Below are positions 1 to 10,990 of a stretch of 64,000 nt of DNA, one piece after another. The stretch is from Tetrastigma voinierianum (Eukaryota; Streptophyta; Magnoliopsida; Vitales; Vitaceae), in NCBI GenBank assembly GCA_016808115.1, contig JAEQBH010000646.1:1612001-1676000 (forward strand), written 5' to 3'. Position 1 is the stretch's first letter. Each line of letters starts with the position of its first letter. The position numbers and the translations under genes were made by a program. Below the pieces are notes generated by a model. The model made no database searches and was not told where the DNA came from. It worked only from the letters and a program-made list of their open reading frames with translations.

Positions 1-1215
1 TTGGACACCGCTTGCACCTCCAAGACCTCTCCTGGCCTGATACTACGCAAATGAGCCTTCCCTGGCCGAAGCCGACTCTACCTCCCGCAAATCCTCCCGA
101 GATCACATGATTTCCCAAGGGCCATCAGGCCGAAATGGTCAGTCGCCGAGGTGGTGGTGGTTACGCCTGATCCTGACCTTCAGAGGCTATGTAGCGGCGA
201 AGATACCCCCGTCGAATCAAGTATTCTATTTCCTTCCCGAGTTGTATGCAATCGTCCGTTCGATGCCTATGGTCCCTATGGAACTCACAGTATCCGTGTT
301 ATCTCTTTTCGTCAGGGTCCGACCTCTATATCCGATGGCCATCTCGTAAATTTTTCATATCGCGACCGCTAGCAAGACCTCGTGATACCGTGGCTTTTCT
401 CGTGGGGTGGAACCGCCGAGGTGAATACCGTTGTCGTAGCTCGGGCTAAGGTGGTCCTGCAAAGGTCTCCCGACGCCCCCCTCGCCTCGGGATCGTTTCT
501 CCGTCCCTTCTTAGGATCTCTCTGCGCCTCTTTATTCCTAAGGCTTCGCCTCCGCCGCGATCGCCTTGCTTTTCTCCTCGTGGGTCAAGAGCTCTTAGAT
601 ATGAGGGCTTCTTCGCCATTAATGTGTACCGTGACAGCACCTCACCCATGCTTGTTCGAGGATTCTTTGAGATGGAAACATTAAGTCTTTCGACTGCATT
701 CTAGCTCCAAATGATGAATGCTAAGTGACGGGCGAACTTCTCGTCTGAACATCCACCTTTAATGACTAAGGCCAACCTCTGGACATAAGACCTCGTGCTT
801 TCTGCGGGGTTTTTCTTTATGACAAAGAAGTGATAAATCGACTCGTATGTCCCGGTCTGGCGAAGTGGGAGACGAATGTGACGGAGAGCTCTCTAAATGA
901 GGAGATTGACGATGGTGGGAGCCTGTTAAACCAAGCCAATGTTGGGCCTTTTAGCGTGATAGCGAAGGCTCTGCATCGTACGAGGTCTTGATACCCATGA
1001 AGCTCCATCTGGTTCTTATAAGTATTAAGATGGTCAACGGGATCCTTCGTTCCATTGAACGCTTCTATTTGCGATATCCTGAACTTTGCTGGAAGGGGGA
1101 AATGTAGCACTCCTACCGTGAACTGGGACTCGGGCCATACACTGTGGTGTCCATGTAGTCCGGAGCTCGGCCCTTACGACTTCCTTCATGTGGCTAAGCT
1201 CGATTCGTACACAAG
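1..1215 (-). pseudogene. gag of element H, core and C-terminal part, broken
   Basis: Retrotransposon capsid-type gag. The longest open stretch is 817-1110, with PLPAKFRISQIEAF, NGTKDPVDHLNTY, MELHGYQDLVRCRAF and LKGPTLAWFNRLPP. This is the usual order of a plant gypsy gag capsid domain. Homology extends upstream to about 1215 (a SHMKEVVRAELR-like string, in shifted frames). Downstream, beyond a TAA inside the conserved block, it reaches the basic tail at 446-649 (LMAKKPSYLRALDPRGEKQ, then KRRREI), which resembles the basic linker before the zinc knuckle. Several stops and frame changes break it. The first 440 bases are unresolved but probably continue gag. The family is confident; exact ends are not. 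Confidence 0.7.
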
Positions 1216-1225
1216 AGGGTGATCC

Positions 1226-2721
1226 TGAATCAACAAAATTTGTATCCTATAAAATTCTCCTACCGCCGTAGTCAAGCTACGCAGTATAGCGGCCCAGGGT
1301 CAAACACTGTGGGACGGGTTTTCTTCGCAGAAACGAGAAGTGCAAATGAGTTGAAAATGGTATTTCTCGATTTTTGGTTTTGTTCAAAAATAAGGTCGAT
1401 GGTTGTAAACGCATATAAATTAAAGGAAAATTTAGAAAAGAAGACTCTAAAGTTTCAGGGTCACTCGGATTGGATTTAAGGTGTATTCATGCTCCTGGTT
1501 TGTTTCGCTGAGGATAATGACATATACAGTCATTTCCTCAAACCTAATTCTGATTCGGGCACTCAAAACCTAAACCCTAAATTACTCCTTCATGAGATAT
1601 AGCATTCAATGGGCATTCAAGTCCCTAACAGTGTGCATATGACCTCAAAGAGGCAACCTACGGCAACTAATAGGAGACAACTAAGGGGATGACAGTAGAT
1701 CTAAGTTTAAGCATCCACTGTAACCACAAGTCATAAATACATATCGTCAGCCGGGATCTAGGAGGTTTCAACCTGTGAGTGAGATGCAGTGGAGCTTAAA
1801 ATGCTCATAAATGCAAGCAGGATGAATGAGAAGGGCATGAAAACTTACCTCCAAACTCCACTAGTGACCCTCCTCCTCAAGGAAAGGGAAGGTTTTAGCC
1901 AAGCATACCTTGGTTTGTCATCACCAAGGTATGTGTTCGGTCACGAAAATGAAAGAAAAAAGGGAGAGAGAGAAGAGAGCAAAATAAAACCTAAAAACTA
2001 AAGTCATGGAAAGCTTGCATAAAGTGGAAGTTAGGTTACAGGGTTATATGGGCGTGTTTATATACCAACCCAAATGCGTGAAATGACAAAAGACCTAAAA
2101 TACGAATTACACAGGACAAATGGTAATTAATCAAAACGTGGTCGCTTGGAATCAAAAACATCAAAAACACAGGCGTACCATTCGCTATATAAAAGAATTT
2201 CGCAGATATTTAAAATTCTCGTCATGCCAGTCTAAATTACAGAGATGTTTTAAAAATGGAATTTTCGCTAGAAATCGCATTCATTTGCTAGCGAAATTCC
2301 CTCGCTTAGCTTAGCGAAGATAATAAAATTCTCGCCAGATTACAAATTTTCGCTTATGACAAAATTTTTCGGCAATCCCAAATAAATTTTCGCACAATAG
2401 CGAAAATCCTCGGATTGCTCCTCGCTTAATGCATCACTTCCCGCACTTTTTATTCATCACTTTCGCTTTCAATTCTTTCAACCCATTCGACATTTCATCG
2501 CTCAGCTCGTGAAATTACCAAGGATTCTCGTATTTAGCACCAATAAGAAGCTGCTTGCCGACTAAGTTCTCAAGACCAAAACTATCCAAAACAATTCGAA
2601 AACAAATCGTATATCCAAGTGGACATGCACATGACAATCAAGATCACACGATTAAGCAAGAAAAGCACTCAAAACCTATCTTGAATAGTGGCTCAAAATA
2701 AGACTGGGCACTAATCAACCA
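1226..2721 (-). repeat. Athila-like LTR or LTR fragment inserted in gag of H
   Basis: This 1.5 kb block separates two halves of one gag and has no coding potential. Read on the minus strand it has a TATA-like GTATATAAACACG (about 2057-2069). Towards its end it has a leader-type string (GTCCCACAGTGTTTGACCC, about 1291-1309, then CTATACTGCGTAGC) of the kind found near the 3' end of plant Athila-type and related gypsy LTRs. The region 2160-2520 is rich in short inverted TTCGCT/AGCGAA words. TG (1226) and CA (2721) ends are plausible, but I found no clear target duplication, so the boundaries are approximate. Confidence 0.5.
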
Positions 2722-3068
2722 TGATTGCTCCCCCATTCCCTTGCCGATGAGGAGTCACCTATCATTTCCGATGTTCCTCCCAGTATAGCTTCGCTTCGCA
2801 TTCCTCTTCGTTAAGTGGCGCTCGTGCCTCTTCGCTCTACTGGATATCAGTTTCTATTTCGCTCTCTGTGGAGGGCCGAGTGTGGCTGTTCTTCCCGAGG
2901 GGTGGTATTGTGGCCTTCTTGGGCCTGTCGCACTTCCTGCTGGCATTGCATCTGTCTAGTGAGTTGCTCTAATTCCCTTATCAAGTGTTGGTTGGTGAGA
3001 CGGAATGCCTCCATCTCGTTTGTGTTATCGTGTAAAGTTTCCAAAGGCACCTCGCTGAGGTCGGCCAT
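2722..3068 (-). pseudogene. gag N-terminus of element H
   Basis: A 73-residue open frame starts at the ATG ending at 3068, 146 bases downstream of the 5' LTR. It begins MADLSEVPLETLHDNTNEME and continues through a glutamine-rich, probably coiled-coil stretch (LTNQHLIRELEQLTRQMQ) to a charged region. A stop follows at 2847, and arginine-rich sequence continues to about 2722, where the LTR-like insert begins. The position after the primer site and the coiled, charged composition fit the N-terminal domain of an OTA-type gag. Its partner is the capsid part at 1-1215. Confidence 0.6.
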
Positions 3069-3192
3069 TCACGTCATTCGCTGGTCTTTGCATTCTCGGA
3101 GTGATCAAGGCCGGCTCCTACTTCATGTTCTCCGAGCCGATACCACTGGCCACTAAGAGCGCGGGCTGGCTTCAGAGGGCCAACCATCGCCT

Positions 3193-3210
3193 CCCACGTA
3201 CGGCGCCAAC
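3193..3210 (-). other. primer-binding site of element H (tRNA-Asp-like)
   Basis: On the minus strand the LTR end (ending CA at 3214) is followed after a few bases by GTTGGCGCCGTACGTGGG. The GGCGCCGT core is the signature primer site of many plant OTA-type gypsy elements and is complementary to a tRNA-Asp 3' end. It fixes the element's orientation and the LTR/internal border. Confidence 0.65.
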
Positions 3211-3213
3211 CGA

Positions 3214-3756
3214 TGATGCTTTTCAACCAAAACTGGCCGGAGCTCGCTGGAACGGCCACCGGGTCCGGGCCGACTCGGATGCCTAACTCCCTCCACAGAA
3301 AAACAAGAAACGAAAAGGATCACGGGGCTCGCCATACCTCTCCCTCCGACGTTTGCCGCTTCTTCCCGCATGGAAGAGAAGATCACCTGCTTAGGAATGA
3401 AGTTTTGTGTGTACCTTTCACCGGCTAGGTGGCCTAGTATTTATAAGGTGACTTTCCCAATCGATGGTGATACGTGACTTTCTTATCGGATGGTGGATTT
3501 TCTTTCCTTATCGCCGATTAATAAGGATAATTAGAGCGCTTATTGGGAATTATTCTACTTCCTCTATTGGTGGAGATTCGATCTCGATTTACAGGATATG
3601 CCTCGGGGCTTTTCGCTATCGGCCCTCGTAGTGGGATGAACTCGGGCTCCCGCAGCCCGCGCCGTGGGCCGGGCCGGCTTTTAATTGGCCTCGCTATAAG
3701 CCCTTTAATCCCGCTGACTTTAGGTGCTCGCACGCTTATTTTTTTAAACCCAATCA
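3214..3756 (-). repeat. 5' LTR of element H
   Basis: About 543 bases bounded on the plus strand by TG (3214) and CA (3756). On the minus strand it starts TGATTGGGTTTAAAAAAAT and ends next to the primer site. A TATA box, TTATAAATACTAGG, lies at about 3431-3444 on the minus strand, so transcription would start about 200 bases before the LTR end. The partner LTR is outside the window, so ends are inferred from TG/CA and primer-site position only. Confidence 0.6.
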
Positions 3757-4415
<659 letters not shown>

Positions 4416-4550
4416 TGTAATACTAGTAAACAAAAATAAAATAAAATGGCAAATAAGAAAATTTTTATGAAAGGTATCTTTGTAAATTCCTTAGGGAAGC
4501 CCTAGGTATAAAAAGAAAAAAAAAATACATCTATTCATCATATCTTTCAA
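4416..4550 (+). repeat. 5' LTR of A, first fragment
   Basis: Starts TGTAATACTAG, matching TGTAATACCCAT at the 3' LTR start. It keeps the shared string TTCCTTAGGGAAGCCCTAGG and TATAAAAAG before the alignment breaks at about 4550, where the solo LTR begins. The string GGTATAAAAAG (about 4504-4514) is a plausible TATA box, also present in the 3' LTR. Confidence 0.8.
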
Positions 4551-4889
4551 GTCAGACACCTCAAATATACCCTATCGCTTTCTGACATGTTTAGGTTTAA
4601 TAAGCAATATGAATTTCAAGAAAATAAAACGAGAAAAACCCGAAAATAATATGAGAGCAAAGGGTAAATATGTAATTTACCACTTGAGGACCTAATGGTC
4701 ATAAAAGGGAAAGACTAGGGGTTTAAATAGAAATATACCTAACTTGATTTGTAAAAAGAGAGGAATTGAAGGACTAAAGTGAAATAAATGACAACTTAAC
4801 CCAAAAATGGGTTTTTGGGAGCCAAACATGGCCTAAAGAGAGAGCTTGGATTTAAGACCAAATTTGGTCTCATTTTGGGCAAGAAAAAA

Positions 4890-4966
4890 ACGTGAAGAGG
4901 AAAAGAGAGAAGAAGAGAAGAGGAAGAGAAGAAGAGAAGAGAAGAGAAGAAGAAAGGAAGATTCCA
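4890..4966 (+). repeat. GAA/AGAG purine tract in the solo LTR
   Basis: Imperfect purine repeat (GAAGAGGAAAAGAGAGAAG and so on). An equivalent tract occurs at the same relative position in every related LTR: reverse-complemented at 20160-20215, 27625-27680, 46503-46560 and 53985-54020, and direct at 56618-56680. It is part of the LTR module rather than a random microsatellite. Confidence 0.8.
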
Positions 4967-5547
4967 AGGCATGGAACTATGACTATGAGTATGGAACTTT
5001 GTATAGTTTTGTATGGATACATGCTCAGGTCAGGTTGTAAGAAACCTAACCCTATAATGAATTCTTGTATGGATTCTAAATATTCAAGATGGAAATTATG
5101 AAATTTTGTATGGGATTATGTATTCGACCATGGTAGGATTTCTATGGTTTTCAAACCTAGGGTTTTGTTAGGATTTCATCCTAACCCTAAAATTATTGAA
5201 GGTAAGGTTGGTAAAACCCTAAATGGTACAAGAAGAATGTGGAATCCTCCCTTTGAGGTTGGATCTATGGTTTTAGTTCAAGTAATGGAGTTGGGGTTAG
5301 AACAAACTCTAACTAATCTTTATGTTTAGACCATGTATGGGTTATTACCCATATTAGAGTTGCTTTGAGAGTAATTCATGAAAGGTTTTTGAAGAAAGAT
5401 ATGTATTGAAAGATGATTCGAGTATAATTGAGGTTACAAGATGAATATGGAGTAGTTTTGAAGTGTATATTGATTATTGAGTTGATTTGGGTAGCAAAAT
5501 ATGGAAAAATGGGAGAAAAACCACCATTATGGGGAAATTTCGAGGGG

Positions 5548-5582
5548 TGGTACCGGTACCAAACAGAGTGGTACCGGTACCG
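5548..5582. repeat. Paired GGTACCGGTACC palindromes
   Basis: Two copies of a 12-base palindrome centred on TACCGGTA, separated by about 8 bases. The same pair is found in both LTRs of C (19723-19758, 27203-27240) and, partly mutated, in F (57202-57237) and D (53555-53586), always about 0.8-1.0 kb from the LTR 5' end. Confidence 0.85.
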
Positions 5583-6527
5583 ATTGTGTTCTCGTCTGAT
5601 CGGCACGGCATCGGCACGGCACCAATGCTCGCTTGGACAAGGTTCGCATTTTGGCCATAACTTGGTCATTTCTGCTCCGAATCGAGTGATTCAAGTTGCT
5701 AATTAAACTAGAATTCATGAGAACTCAAACATCCTAAAATAGGTACCTTCAAATTTGACTCTAAGTGCCTAGAAATTCACTCAAAGTGGGACTATGTTCA
5801 AGCCAAATTTCTGGTTCAGTTTTGATCATAGAGTAGCGTCCGGGTTAGACATAACTTGAGTTTCGTGTCTGATTAGGGTGATTCCAGTTGAGAAGAACTG
5901 CTAGAACCTTAGCTTCGTTAAAGGAGTACAAAGAACTAGTGTCAAATGTGAAGTTAAGATCCCCCAAAATGACAAAGATTTGTGGCTGCTGTCGTAAGTT
6001 ACACTGTTTGTCTCGCTTGCAACTTGCATAACTCCTTCGTTAGGACTCCATTATGGGTATTCGACTCTATGGAAAGCTCATCGAAGTTCAGAATCTAACC
6101 ATATTATATTTAATGGCATTTAGTGCCCACATCTTGTCTGAAAATTGAATTGTTGTACCAAGTGTACTAATCGCTTGGTTAAAGTTAATTGGAATACATG
6201 GTAAGAAAGGATGTAGATATGAACAAGAAATGCAATATGTATAGATGTGTTCATAAAACATGAATATGATATGAAAAACGAAAACGAACTGAAACATGAA
6301 CATGAACATGAAAGGCAATATGTCATGAACACATAATGTGGTTAAGTTATATATGATTATTATCACATAAGGCAACTTAAAAGATAACAAAATGATATGA
6401 AATACATGAATGAACAAGTGATATAGCCACTAAGAAGGCTATGAATAGATAAAGACCTCGGGGTAGATCTACATAAATGATATGAAGAAAAAAAATGTGA
6501 TTATGATCGGTTATGAGTTCTGCTTAG

Positions 6528-6529
<2 letters not shown>

Positions 6530-6623
<94 letters not shown>

Positions 6624-6626
6624 GTA
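6530..6626. repeat. (AT)n microsatellite in the solo LTR
   Basis: Nearly uninterrupted AT dinucleotide with two ATGTAT interruptions near the right end. It creates a spurious Tyr-Ile repeat frame. Confidence 0.95.
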
Positions 6627-6784
6627 TCGATTTGAATTATTGTTATTCGAAATGTTTGTCAAATATATGCATGTGTGCGTGTATTTGAACTATAAGTGAA
6701 ATTACTGCATAAAAGTAAATTGATTTGAAATGTATTATAGAATTACCAACATGACATGATTCACCAACTGAATTCGTCATGAAG

Positions 6785-7740
6785 GAAATCGTAAATATTA
6801 AATGTGAAACCACATTGCTACCGGACAACAACAGTGACAGATTCACCAATCGACCGTCGCGGAATGTCAACTTCTATAGCCATATAGAGACAGATGGTAA
6901 TATTGAATGAAATCACATTGCTACTCGAATGACAAACAGAGGAGCCGTGGATTCACCAACTCGAATCTATCGTGAATGTTGGATTTTTATAGTCATACGT
7001 GGAAATTGCAATATTGGTCGCGGAGATCACATTGCTACCGAATGACAAATGAGACTGTGATTCACCAACTGAATCTGTCGTGAATGTTGACTTCTATAGT
7101 CATATGTGAAATTGCAATATTGAATGTGAGATCACATTGCTACTGAATGACAAACAAGACATGATTCACCAACTGAATCTGTCGTGAATGTTGACTTCTA
7201 TAATCATATGTGAAATTGCAATATTGAATGTGAGATCTCATTGCGACTGAATGACAAATAAGACAAGATTCACCAACTGAATCTTTCGTGAATGTCGACT
7301 TCTATAGCTATATGTGAGATGGTAATATTGAATGTGAAACCACATTGCTACTGAATGACAAACAGGACAGGATTCACCAACCGAATCTGCCGTGAATGTC
7401 GACTTTTATATCCATATGTGAGATGGTAATATTGAATGTGAAATCACATTGCTACCGACGTAGACAAATGTGACGTGATTCACCAACTGAATCATCGTGA
7501 ATGTCGACTTCTATAGCTATTATATGTGAGGGAGGTGGCCAGCTTGAATGTGAAATCACATTATACTGACAACACAGGGATGTGATTCACCTAACTGAAT
7601 TGCTATGAATGTTGACTTTATAAATATATGTGAGATTGCAATATTAAATGAGATCATACTGCCATCAATGACAAATCAGACAGATTCACCAATTGAATCT
7701 CATCGTGGAATGTTGACTTATAGCTATATAAAATCACAAA
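6785..7740 (+). repeat. Tandem array, about 104-bp hairpin units (9 copies)
   Basis: The marker CACATTG recurs at 6811, 6914, 7029, 7133, 7238 (as CTCATTG), 7341, 7445 and, degenerate, 7557 and 7655, giving spacing of 98-115 bases. Each unit contains an inverted repeat, GATTCACCAACTGAATC, and a second one, TGTGAAATCACA. The reverse-complemented array occurs with only about three units in each LTR of C. Early and late units are the most diverged. Confidence 0.9.
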
Positions 7741-8791
7741 CCGAAAAGCTAAAAAATTAATGATATAAAAAATATGTATTTTGTATATATTTTATACATT
7801 ACGCAGACATTGTATAAAGGCATTTTTTTGTAAATGCATTTTGTTAAATGTAAATGTTAATGGGCTTGCCCAAAATGAAGAGAGTTCACAGAATTAAAAA
7901 GTCTAAATGGAATAACACAAACAAATGTTTTGAGAAGATAATTGAAAATGCCTGAGTAAACCGGGCTCCCATTGATCCGCCAACCCGTCAAGTCGATTAG
8001 GTCGCGACACTTTGAAAAAGAAAATTTAATAAACCAAACAAAATGTTTTTGAGAAGATACCTGAAAATGCTCTGACGTAAACCAGGCTCGCTTTGATCCG
8101 CCAACCGGTCGAAGTCGAGATTCGGGTCACGACACTTTTTGAAAAAGAAAATTTAATAAAACGATAACTAAAAGAATTAAACGGGCGTCCCCGAATCATG
8201 AAATGTAATTGCTAAAGGGATTTGATTAATGGCTTCGGCCGTGATAATGATATGGAACCTGAAAAGGATAAAAAAAACCTACATGTGTAAAAGGATATGA
8301 GTCAGAAGTCACTTACGAATAGGCTTCGTTATATGCGTAAGGAAAAGTAAATGTAAAAATATCAGGATTCGCGACATGTTATTGGTCGTTATCGCTTATA
8401 TGTTCCACCGAGCGTAAAGCTTAGCACGGGTGTTCAATCCATCCAACAGAGAATACAAACATTATATCCACACTAACAAGATGGGCTATCTGCAGATAAA
8501 AAGCTCACCAAAGACTATTTCCGACCGATGTTTGTATTGGGACATGTACATGTATAAGTATTTATAAATGAGACTTAGTATGTATAGATTTTGATGGACA
8601 CCACTCCCAGTGGTAGTTCTTTTCGTATGTAAATGATTTGTTATTATAGAAATCGCTTCAGATACCCACGTGTACAAGTTCAAACAGAGAAAAAAAAAAA
8701 AAAAACAGGTAAAGAGTCTCAGTATATAGTCTCGCTCCCTGACTCGGTTCGGATTCGCCAATCGGGTCGGACTGGGAATCGGGGAGTGACA

Positions 8792-9461
8792 TTCTGTGCA
8801 GCCTCGATCATAGAACCCATAACTTAAAGGCCTGGTAGTTAAGAGCTCTGGCAGAGCTCAGAAAGGCATTTCACTCTATATTTAAGAAAATAACATTATT
8901 AAAGAAAAAAAAATTATTATGTTTTTTTTTTTTTTAATAGTTCCTTGTTCTGTGAAGAATTCCCAGTGGAAACCTAACGTCTGACCTGTGAGCCAGTTAA
9001 AGACTAAAGGTAAGATCTTTAATCTTTTTCGTTATCCTTTAAATCCCTTTCTCGTAGATTCTTCGTCTCTTTGTGCTCATCAACCTTAAAAAGATTTGAT
9101 TTTATTAAGTTCTGGAAGAAAAAAATCAATATAGGATGATCTTCGTTAGGAATATGAAAATTTTATTTGAAACAAAATAGAGCTGGAAGCGTAGTTGGTA
9201 TCATCATGTAAATCAAAATCATATATAGAAGAAGAAAAAAGGGGAGAGAAGAAGGTGGTAGTGGACCACCGTAGAAAAAAAAAAAGTATGGCACGAGGTG
9301 ACCACTATAAAAAATAATAAAAATAAAAAATAAAAGACGTAGTTTTAGTGATGACCACTCTTAGGGTATGATGAATGAGACTTATGGAATAGAAAAAGAT
9401 AAAAATAATGTTCTTTGATCACACATGAGCTTTTTGAAAAAGAAAAATAAATAAATATATA

Positions 9462-9522
<61 letters not shown>

Positions 9523-10799
9523 CCTCAGAGCTTGAAAACCTAGGTATGGAATGCCTATAAAATTTAGATAATGATAAATAATTAAAAATGATAACATATT
9601 AATAACAATAATAATAGTAATAATAGAAAAAAAAAAGATATAGAAATAAAATAAGAATAAAGGGTTCATATTTTAACGATTTATGTTTATTATTCGTTTT
9701 ACGTGAATGTATTTCTTAGTTGATAATTTCGCAGTTATCCTTGACTTATGAGTTTTTCTGAGGTCAAGAAATAGGTGCGCTTTTTTAATGTATTTTTATA
9801 GGAAAAATTCAAAAATGATTACTCTATTATTTTGCCTAAAATGTGGATCAAATATATTTTGCATAAAAATTATGTTGGACTTTATGTTTGGTTGTGATAT
9901 AAATTAGGGAGATATTTTGTTTTGTAAATGAAATTATTGAAACTATGTTTTTTACTCTGGTAGTTCGGCCTTGTCAACGGGAATAATAATTGACATTATT
10001 CGACCCTCATCAACGGGAATAATAGTTGACATTTACATTCTTTGATGGGGAATGTAATTGATTTGAACCTCAACTTCTAGGGGTTTCGGTTAGAGGTTAC
10101 TAATACTAGTAGTATTTGGTTTTGTCTACCTTAAAATGAACAATTTGAGGCTAGCCACCCATTTGAAAGTCTCACATGACTGGGCACCATTCGATATTTG
10201 TGACTAGAGTAAAAGGTTTGATTTGAATATCTGAATGAATTTTATATCAAAATGTTTGGATCCGAAGTGAAAGGATTTTTCTTAAATATTTGAATGTTTT
10301 GGGAAAAAAAATTTATGAAAATGACAGATGATAATATCTCTTATTTTTGCTAGTGATTTGAAAATGTTTGATCCATAAACTACATTAATCTACCTTATTG
10401 GGCTTCTAACTCATTTCCCCTTTATTGACTATTTTTCAGGTACTCCTAGTTCGGACAAGGAGTGATTGGCTAGGATGGGATTCATCTTTATTAGGATTTT
10501 TTATTTTGAATTTCATCATGGACCTTGCTTAATTGATGGATTTTGTTCATTTTGATTATTTGATTTCGAAGCTTGTATGTTTCGATAATTGTTTTAATTT
10601 CTGGTTAGTTCATAATCAAGGTCGATTTAGAAAAAGTTTTATTAGTATGAAATCGGGAATTCAGGATGTTAGAATTTTTCCGCTACTCGAATGTATGTAG
10701 TAATTGGATTTAAATCAACTATAGAGATGAAGGGTTGTGTCCGTTCAAACTTAAGGCAAAAGGAATGATAGTCATGCCCGACCGTGCTCTCGGGTAACA
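8792..10799 (+). repeat. 5' LTR of A, second fragment
   Basis: Resumes the alignment with the 3' LTR (CGATCATAGAACCC against CGATCATAGAACTCC at 15577) and runs to GGGTAACA at 10799. It contains the same landmarks: TTTAAGAAAATAACATTATT, an (AT)n run (9464-9519) and the two GGGAATAATAGTTGACA-type strings near 9980 and 10015. Divergence from the 3' LTR is obvious by eye, so the insertion is old. Confidence 0.85.
9464..9519. repeat. (AT)n microsatellite in 5' LTR of A
   Basis: Pure AT run at the same LTR position as the one at 16217-16283 in the 3' LTR, so it probably pre-dates integration. Confidence 0.95.
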
Positions 10800-10803
10800 G
10801 AGA

Positions 10804-10817
10804 GGTATCGTGAGCAC
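10804..10817 (+). other. primer-binding site of A (tRNA-Met-like, mutated)
   Basis: GGTATCGTGAGCAC begins four bases after the 5' LTR end. It resembles the TGGTATCAGAGC primer site of plant chromoviruses primed by initiator tRNA-Met, with changes. Its position supports the LTR end at 10799. Confidence 0.6.
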
Positions 10818-10990
10818 TGTGTTATGATCTTGATGGGAATTTGTTTAGTTTACATTTGGTAATAGATGAGTGACGCATTAATTATGTTTCAAGTTTGTCT
10901 AGTTGGATTATGTTATTATTTTCAATTCTGATTTGCTTATTTGGCTTCCTAGTGACTAACTTAGTTATAAATTTTGCTATATAGGACATC

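Larger units (their letters stand above)
1..3756 (-). mobile_element. Ty3/gypsy LTR retrotransposon H (OTA/Tat-like), 5' part, decayed
   Basis: Minus-strand LTR retrotransposon whose 5' LTR (3214-3756), primer site and gag are visible. Protease, reverse transcriptase and integrase would lie beyond the left edge. Lineage is inferred from the gag type (PLPAKF, IEAFNGTKDPVDHL, AFAITLKG motifs) and from the GGCGCCGT-type primer site just inside the LTR, both typical of non-chromovirus gypsy elements. The gag is interrupted by an unrelated LTR-like segment (about 1226-2721) and carries stops, so this copy cannot be functional. Confidence 0.75.
4551..8791 (+). repeat. Solo LTR (long modular chromovirus LTR) inside 5' LTR of A
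   Basis: About 4.2 kb without coding sequence, interrupting the 5' LTR of A. Its right end (GGTTCGGATTCGCCAATCGGG to TGACA) is the reverse complement of the ends of C's LTRs at 17748 and 25218. Its left end (CACCTCAAATATACC) resembles the start of LTR F at 56275. In order it holds a GAA-rich tract (4890-4966), a TACCGGTA palindrome pair (5548-5582), an (AT)n run, a nine-unit tandem array (6785-7740) and the conserved LTR end. No internal domains flank it, so it is called solo. The left boundary is uncertain by a few bases because its TG is mutated. Confidence 0.75.

Noticed and set aside
107..684. Plus-strand open frames at the left edge
   Set aside because: Antisense to the minus-strand gag of element H; no homology of their own.
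3153..3428. Overlapping open frames in the H LTR region
   Set aside because: They lie over the LTR end and primer site, on both strands; GC-rich chance frames.
6785..7740. Possible CRISPR-like array
   Set aside because: Contiguous tandem units without spacers, inside a plant LTR. The same applies to 28030-28860 and 51594-51820.
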